From: Echiichthys vipera
Taxonomy: Eukaryota > Chordata > Actinopteri > Perciformes > Trachinidae
DNA length: 64,000 bases
Reading direction: 5' to 3'
Assembly: GCA_963691815.1 (NCBI GenBank)
Contig: OY829655.1
Coordinates: forward strand, 14,115,779 to 14,179,778
Of this stretch, positions 58,891 through 64,000 are shown one piece after another. The notes below the pieces were generated by a model. That model saw only the letters and a program-made list of their open reading frames with translations. It did not search any database and was not told the DNA's origin. Position numbers and translations under genes: made by a program. Each line of letters begins with the position of its first letter. Position 1 is the stretch's first letter.

Positions 58891-59908
58891 AATGAAACAT
58901 ATATATATACTATACTTATATGTATGTCTATTCTTGACTTATTCATACTTCAGGAAACAATATGATCTTCTTATTTATTTAATTGGTTGGCCCACACAGA
59001 GTTTCATAATTTGTGTTCAAACAGCATTAAGCTCATCCATCATGGTAAGATATGAACATCAATTGTCATCAATTACTGCATCAAACAAACACATAGCCTG
59101 ACCAAGCCTGTCTGAGACTATAATGCCGTGTCTGATAAAGATCAGCAACATAAATCGGCAAGATAAATACATAATTTTGTACGAGACAGTGTAATGACGG
59201 GATGAATAAAACAGCTCAGTTGGGTTTTTTTAAATTAAATTTTTTTTGTTTCCCTCTCACAAAAGCGGGAATAATAAAAAAAAGAAAACAAATTGGTATC
59301 AGTATTGACTATCAGCCAAACTGTAATTTTAAAGATCGGTATTGGCCCAGAATTTAACAAGTCAGGTATCAGATATGGTTAATCAGCTAAGTATATGCTT
59401 CTCTGGGAATAGTGTAATATTTTTTCATATCAGTGCTAGTCTCTAAACTGGATTTAATCTGGAGGTAAAATGTGGGACGACCAAATAGTAAACTTGTCAG
59501 AAGGCTGAAACTGGAGTCTGACACATCTCTGCTATTTACTATAAACAAATAAAAGTGTTTGCCTACAGTAGCTGCAAAGAAAGAGCAGAGGTTGTTATCT
59601 CTCAACGAATGATATTCTGAGTATTTATTTAAATATTTAACAGTGTGTGTGTAGTCTGGTAATTAATGGCCTGATTCCCCGAATGTTCAAGCTATTAGGG
59701 TCACTAATCATGTTTGAGTGGAAAGGTTTGGTCTAATTGCTCCCCTGGAGAAGAAGCAAGATTAGAAACCTCCTGAAGAAAATATAAGCAGCCAAAAATA
59801 TTAAAAGAGCAAATTGTTCGTCTCTCTAAATTGCATGGCCACACTGAGAAACATCAACACAGCTACACAGCAGCCACATATCACAAGTCAGTGAAGTTGT
59901 TTCGGCGG

Positions 59909-59960
59909 TAAGGTAATGGCGTGTGTCGGCATATCTATGCCGACACACACCATCGCCTTA
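59909..59960. repeat. Near-perfect hairpin with tiny loop
   Basis: Arms begin taagg..atgg and meet at gtgtgtcggcata / tatgccgacacac around a 2-nt centre. There are about three mismatches in 25 pairs. Confidence 0.85.
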
Positions 59961-60803
59961 TCAGCTGTGTTCTGACTACCTGAATTATTAGGTGTTATAA
60001 ACAACGTTTAGTCCCCCCCCCCCCCCCAACCACCAACCCCCCTCTTCAGAAAAGTATCTGCTCAAATGTTGACCAGCTGGCTGCTTACATTTTCTGTCTT
60101 CTGTCCAGTGCTGGGCTGGCAGCATGTAGTGGACGTATGTTCATCTGTAATTTGAAACAGCAATATGTTTGCAGGAAATGTACTGGTGCCCAGATTTTGT
60201 TTTTTATCTGTAATGTGTTGATGCGTTTAATTTTTTTCCCTACAATATTTACTTTGGCGACTAAAGCGGGGTCAACAATGTTATGGTTTAGAAGACACTA
60301 GGTGAGGGATGGGCATGAGTAGTGATTTCCCAGATTGAGAGAGCACATAAATTACTTAAGGGGGGGATTGATTGCTTGTGGAAGGAAATCTATTAGAATG
60401 CATCATGTCCTAACAGCAAGTGATCCGAGCGAGCATCAGTGACAAAATCTGTTTGACTGCATTGTTTTCAATTGGAATGTCCTAACTGGCCACGAGCGAA
60501 AGTGCCACAATGGACAAGGGAGAGCTGATTTGCAAAGTAAAAAAGGATATATATACACAATACCTCATTTCACTACAAAAACCTAAATCAATTTGTTGTT
60601 CATGATAAACAGGCTCAGATAAGCTAAAACCAGAGGAGTCTCAGAGGAAATGAGTGTATATGCTGCACTGCAGGGATACTTGCATGTGTGTGTGGCTCAG
60701 TGTAGCGCTGAGGAGATGGTATGTGTAGTGACACTGTTGGCTTCTTGTTAAACACAAGTTGGGAATCAGCTGGTGGACATGAAATTTAGCTATATTTCGG
60801 GAG

Positions 60804-60865
60804 CATATTTTACTGTTTCAGTGTGGTCAGTGTGCTAACTGATCACACTGAAACAGTAAAATATG
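60804..60865. repeat. 27-bp hairpin with one mismatch
   Basis: Arms at 60804-60830 and 60839-60865 (catattttactgtttcagtg and complement) surround an 8-nt loop. The only mismatch is five pairs from the loop. The size is near that of a short pre-miRNA stem, but I recognise no known miRNA. Confidence 0.88.
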
Positions 60866-61209
60866 ACTGGGCACACCTGATGCAGGACAGCCGGACGCTT
60901 GCTTTTCCGTTAAAAGACATAGGCTACACATACACATAAAAATACTTTTAAAAATCAAGTTCCCTCATAACAGCGATTAACCAAGGAGTGGATTACTCAT
61001 GCCTTCCCTACTCTAGGTACTGGTGATATTAAAAAGTCATGGAAGCACTGACTTTTTTGACAACTACCCAAAACCATGATCTTTCCCTTACTTTAACAAA
61101 GTGCTTTATGAGACCTAGTTGCAGGTGGGATACAGGATGGTGTGCTTTACCATTCAGTCTACCCCAACTTCTTTTCGATGATTTTTTTTTACATTTCCTG
61201 GATTGTAAA

Positions 61210-61404
61210 AAAATCAGCTATATCCGCTTATCCAAGTTGGGGTTGCATAGGGAAAGGCTGACATATAGAGACAGACAACCATTCACGCTCAAATTCACAC
61301 CAACGGGCAATTTATAGTCACCAATTAACGTGGCAATTTCAAAATCAGGACCCTCTTGCTGTGAGGCAACAGTGCTAACCACTACACCACTGTGCCACCT
61401 GACA
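61210..61404 (-). mobile_element. SINE copy, minus-oriented, tRNA-like head
   Basis: The minus strand begins ggtggcacagtggtgtagtg, then gttagcactgttgcctcaca (A-box-like), a degraded B-box, then attgcccgttggtgtgaat and gaatggttgtctgtctct. The last two parts match 58760-58795. An internal block is deleted relative to the family. No duplication is evident. Confidence 0.75.
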
Positions 61405-62842
61405 GGCACCGATTATATCTAACACTCCACTGCGCCAAAAAAGAAAAAACATCCTGCGTCTAACGCAGTGTTATAAACTCTGATCAAACTGCCAAACTAG
61501 GCTGATCAAATATGAATTAAGATTATCTTGTTGCATTGCCTATTTCTCACCTCAAATGTTTTCAGGAGCATATTTTAGTGTACTGTTTAGCTGAAAGATT
61601 ATAAAGATTGCGACACAGTCATTGACTCTGCATCAGAGGCTCTGATTGGTTTTCTGTCAGTTGCAGTGGTAGAGGAACATGCTTTTCTTAACAGATTACC
61701 TGTCACATGTAGGGTAGTGACAGTTTCTGCAAATATGACAAAAAATATTTTTTTCATAAAAGTTACAAACCGCAGCTTTGAGTTAGTGCACTTATAATGT
61801 GTGAGGATTCTAAAATAACTGTCACATATGTATATGCACATATATGCAAATACTGGCTTAATCAGTGCTCCTCATGCATAGTTCCTCATACCAGCAGGAG
61901 CTAATATCCTCTGCCAGTGTTCACTCATTTCCACAAGAGTAACCCTTCCTTTAACCGCATGTCCTGTTTTGTTCCACTACTGCCATCTTGTTCTGTTTGA
62001 AAGTGACATCGAACAAGCATCATCACTATGAACAGGATCATGTGAACGTATGTTGAACAGCAAACTCAGAAGGCAGCTTGTCCTTGAGTGCATCAACGGC
62101 ATTAAAATGTAGTTACATAACTATGTCACATGCTATCACGCTGGTGTACAGTGTTCTCTATACTGCATAAGAATTTGTTTGGAAACAGACCAATCTATTT
62201 ATTAAGTCTCCTTGCAGTTGTTAGGGGCAGAACAAGGTTATACGTGTACATTCTTTTTCTGGCAAGACATGTTTCAATTACAGTGATGTTGGAGAATTTA
62301 CTAATGCAGGATCGAAACTGGATAAAAAATAAAATAAGTAGTTTCTTGGCACACTATATACATGATTATTCAAGGTGGATCTATGTGTGTACGAGCAGTG
62401 GTAAGGTGAACTTGATGCAAAGGGATTTTCTTTATAGTACTGTAAAGTAAAGAAAAGAAATGTACATATAATATTATTATTATCAATTATAAATCCTTGT
62501 GAAAAAGTTAATTACATCAAGGAATATTCTTCTGATTTGATGCTAAATCAAGCCGCATGCACTCCTCTGTTGGAGACAGATGAGTGATTAAAACCTGCAA
62601 GGTGAGAGAAAAGGCTTTGAGTGCAGCAGCATGCAGCTTTATAATTTCTGCTTAGTTATGCTTGAGAACGACTTCAACATAGCTGCAGGGGTTGAATATT
62701 TTACAAAATATCAATTGAAATTTGTTAACAAGTGTTGAGATTAAGGACTTTGAAAACACTGTTTTTTAGCCTTTACTCAACTCACCAAGTGCTGCTAATA
62801 TACACTGAAAGCATTGCTAACATAGATGAAAAGCTACAGTAA
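61405..62842. other. Non-coding stretch
   Basis: AT-rich unique sequence. No gene, RNA or transposon is recognised. Confidence 0.4.
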
Positions 62843-63432
62843 AGGCTCATTTATGCTCCCATTTCGTGCGTAAATAGAGACGTACGTTATCAACGTTCTA
62901 AACATCACTGCCCTCATGCTTTTATGCGTCTTTTACATTGAAATTGACATTGAGCAAAACATCCTCTAGAGGGCATCGTTCAGATTAAAAAGTTAGTCCA
63001 ATGACGCTTGAAAAAAACAAGTTTATGACAACAACAAACATGGCGACAAAGGAGGAGATAACGATCCTGTGTCTGTTGAGAAGGAGGCAAAATGGCAGGC
63101 AGCGTTGTAGACAGCGATGGTCTGTGAGACACTAAATAGCGTGTGGATGGAGAATTCCAGACAATGGTTTTACAGAAGAGAGAGCCTGACTACTAAAGTA
63201 GCTTTCAGTATTTCAGGATGTCCGTCGGGGCTTTTGATGACTTGCTCGCTCATGCTATCCTGCACTCTTTGTGTACAATGCCCGACACTGCCCCCACGAT
63301 TACCGGTGGTACTGGAACGTTTGATTCGTATCGATATGCATCCGTAAGCTTGCAGGATATGTGCAGAAATACGGACGAAATGAACGCAGAGTAAAGACAG
63401 AAGGCTCCGTCTGTCTATCTAAATGAAAGCCT
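62843..63432 (+). mobile_element. PIF/Harbinger remnant
   Basis: From about 63040 the plus strand encodes the start of a Harbinger transposase-type protein (MATKEEITILCLLRRRQ), then degraded sequence in shifting frames (ESLTTKVAFSI). The ends aggctcatttatgc and, inverted, aggctttcattta resemble terminal repeats. TAA flanks at 62840-62842 and 63433-63435 fit the 3-bp target duplication of this superfamily. The DDE core is absent. Confidence 0.7.
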
Positions 63433-64000
63433 TAAGGCAACAGATACAGTAGTTTTCCACCCCCCTAGTGGTCCCAAGTGGTATTGTTGTTGCCGCTGTC
63501 ACAAAGAGAACCACATAGGGATCACTTTCTGTTTTCCTCAGAGCTAACATTACCAACAACACAGGACACAGTGTATTAGTTTAAAGACAAACTGAACAAC
63601 AGAGACTAAAGGTGATAACATTTTTTCTGTTCTTGTTTTTATATTCAAGTAGATCGAGCTAGTAAGGCTGGCTCCCCAGTCAGTGGATCGAACAGTTAGC
63701 AACATGGCTATTGTCCAAAGCAAAAAATCAACTGTAAGAATCCCAATTTGAACCAGAAACCCAGATCTCTCTCTCTACTTTAATGCATTAAACCATGTAT
63801 GGTATTCAGATCAAATTGACCTGTTTCAAGTTTTGTCAGAAGTATAACTTTTTTCTACCTGAAACTCAATGCCTTAGCTTATTTGATGTGATAAACAAAA
63901 AAATTTGAGCACACTGCTACTATACCTCACACATTTACACCCTTCATATGGTCTTCTGCATATACAGAGACACACAGAAACATGCCCAAACACATACACT
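63433..64000. other. Non-coding stretch to the window end
   Basis: No recognisable gene or repeat. Open frames are short and lack domain signals. Confidence 0.4.

Larger units (their letters stand above)
58891..61209. other. Non-coding stretch with hairpins and a poly(C) tract
   Basis: No gene is recognised. Contents are a possible hAT-like patch at 59290-59390 (ggtatcagtattgactatc), a hairpin at 59909-59960, a 15-C run at 60013-60027 and a hairpin at 60804-60865. Confidence 0.4.

Noticed and set aside
61222..61404. Possible tRNA gene on the minus strand
   Set aside because: The A-box-like head matches a SINE family with a LINE-like tail. The B-box is degraded and no cloverleaf closes.
63117..63347. 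76-codon plus-strand frame
   Set aside because: Off-frame reading of a decayed Harbinger transposase start, not a gene.

Overview
The window is vertebrate nuclear DNA, almost certainly from a percomorph-type teleost. Genes are multi-exon with GT-AG introns, and the DNA is AT-rich with long CA, GA and TA microsatellites. It carries a fish-typical transposon load: Tc1, hAT, pogo, Harbinger, CACTA-like, RTE and L2 elements and tRNA-like SINEs. Species assignment is inference; no rRNA or mitochondrial marker is present.

Four host protein-coding genes are supported. From left to right they are a C3orf38 homologue (minus, 4 exons, about 293 aa), a glutaredoxin-DEP-DUF547 fusion gene (plus, 10 coding exons, about 489 aa), ZNF654 (minus, 12 coding exons, about 1445 aa) and the serotonin receptor gene htr1f (minus, one coding exon, 403 aa). 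From memory, C3orf38, ZNF654 and HTR1F (with CGGBP1) also cluster on human 3p11-p12, so the block looks like old conserved synteny. The fusion gene sits inside it, and no CGGBP1 was seen. Exon boundaries were derived by hand from splice consensus plus reading-phase arithmetic. Every intron of the three multi-exon genes closes in phase.

The fusion gene and znf654 converge, with candidate poly(A) signals about 230 bp apart near 14.9-15.2 kb. The c3orf38 gene and the fusion gene are head to head across about 2.8 kb. The znf654 introns hold well-delimited insertions: a Tc1 element with an internal inverted duplication, a 5'-truncated RTE LINE inserted on its right end, a 1.2-kb hAT element with an 8-bp duplication that makes up most of one intron, a second hAT element with its own 8-bp duplication, and a perfect 42-bp hairpin.

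Between znf654 and htr1f (about 31.5-45.5 kb) lies an accessory block. CACT...AGTG inverted ends about 14 kb apart may bound one large CACTA/EnSpm-like element. It carries a broken C2H2-zinc-finger/transposase-like gene and a broken PB1/SAMD3-like gene. Those are interrupted by a pogo-type element, a SINE, an intron-containing IS630/Tc1-like element, and an RTE LINE with an open reverse-transcriptase frame but no endonuclease region.

Downstream of htr1f (49.5-64 kb) I see no host exons beyond a likely 5' UTR exon. That stretch holds a decayed L2 LINE, two related SINE/LINE-tail copies, a Harbinger remnant and two short hairpins. No tRNA, rRNA or CRISPR feature was found.
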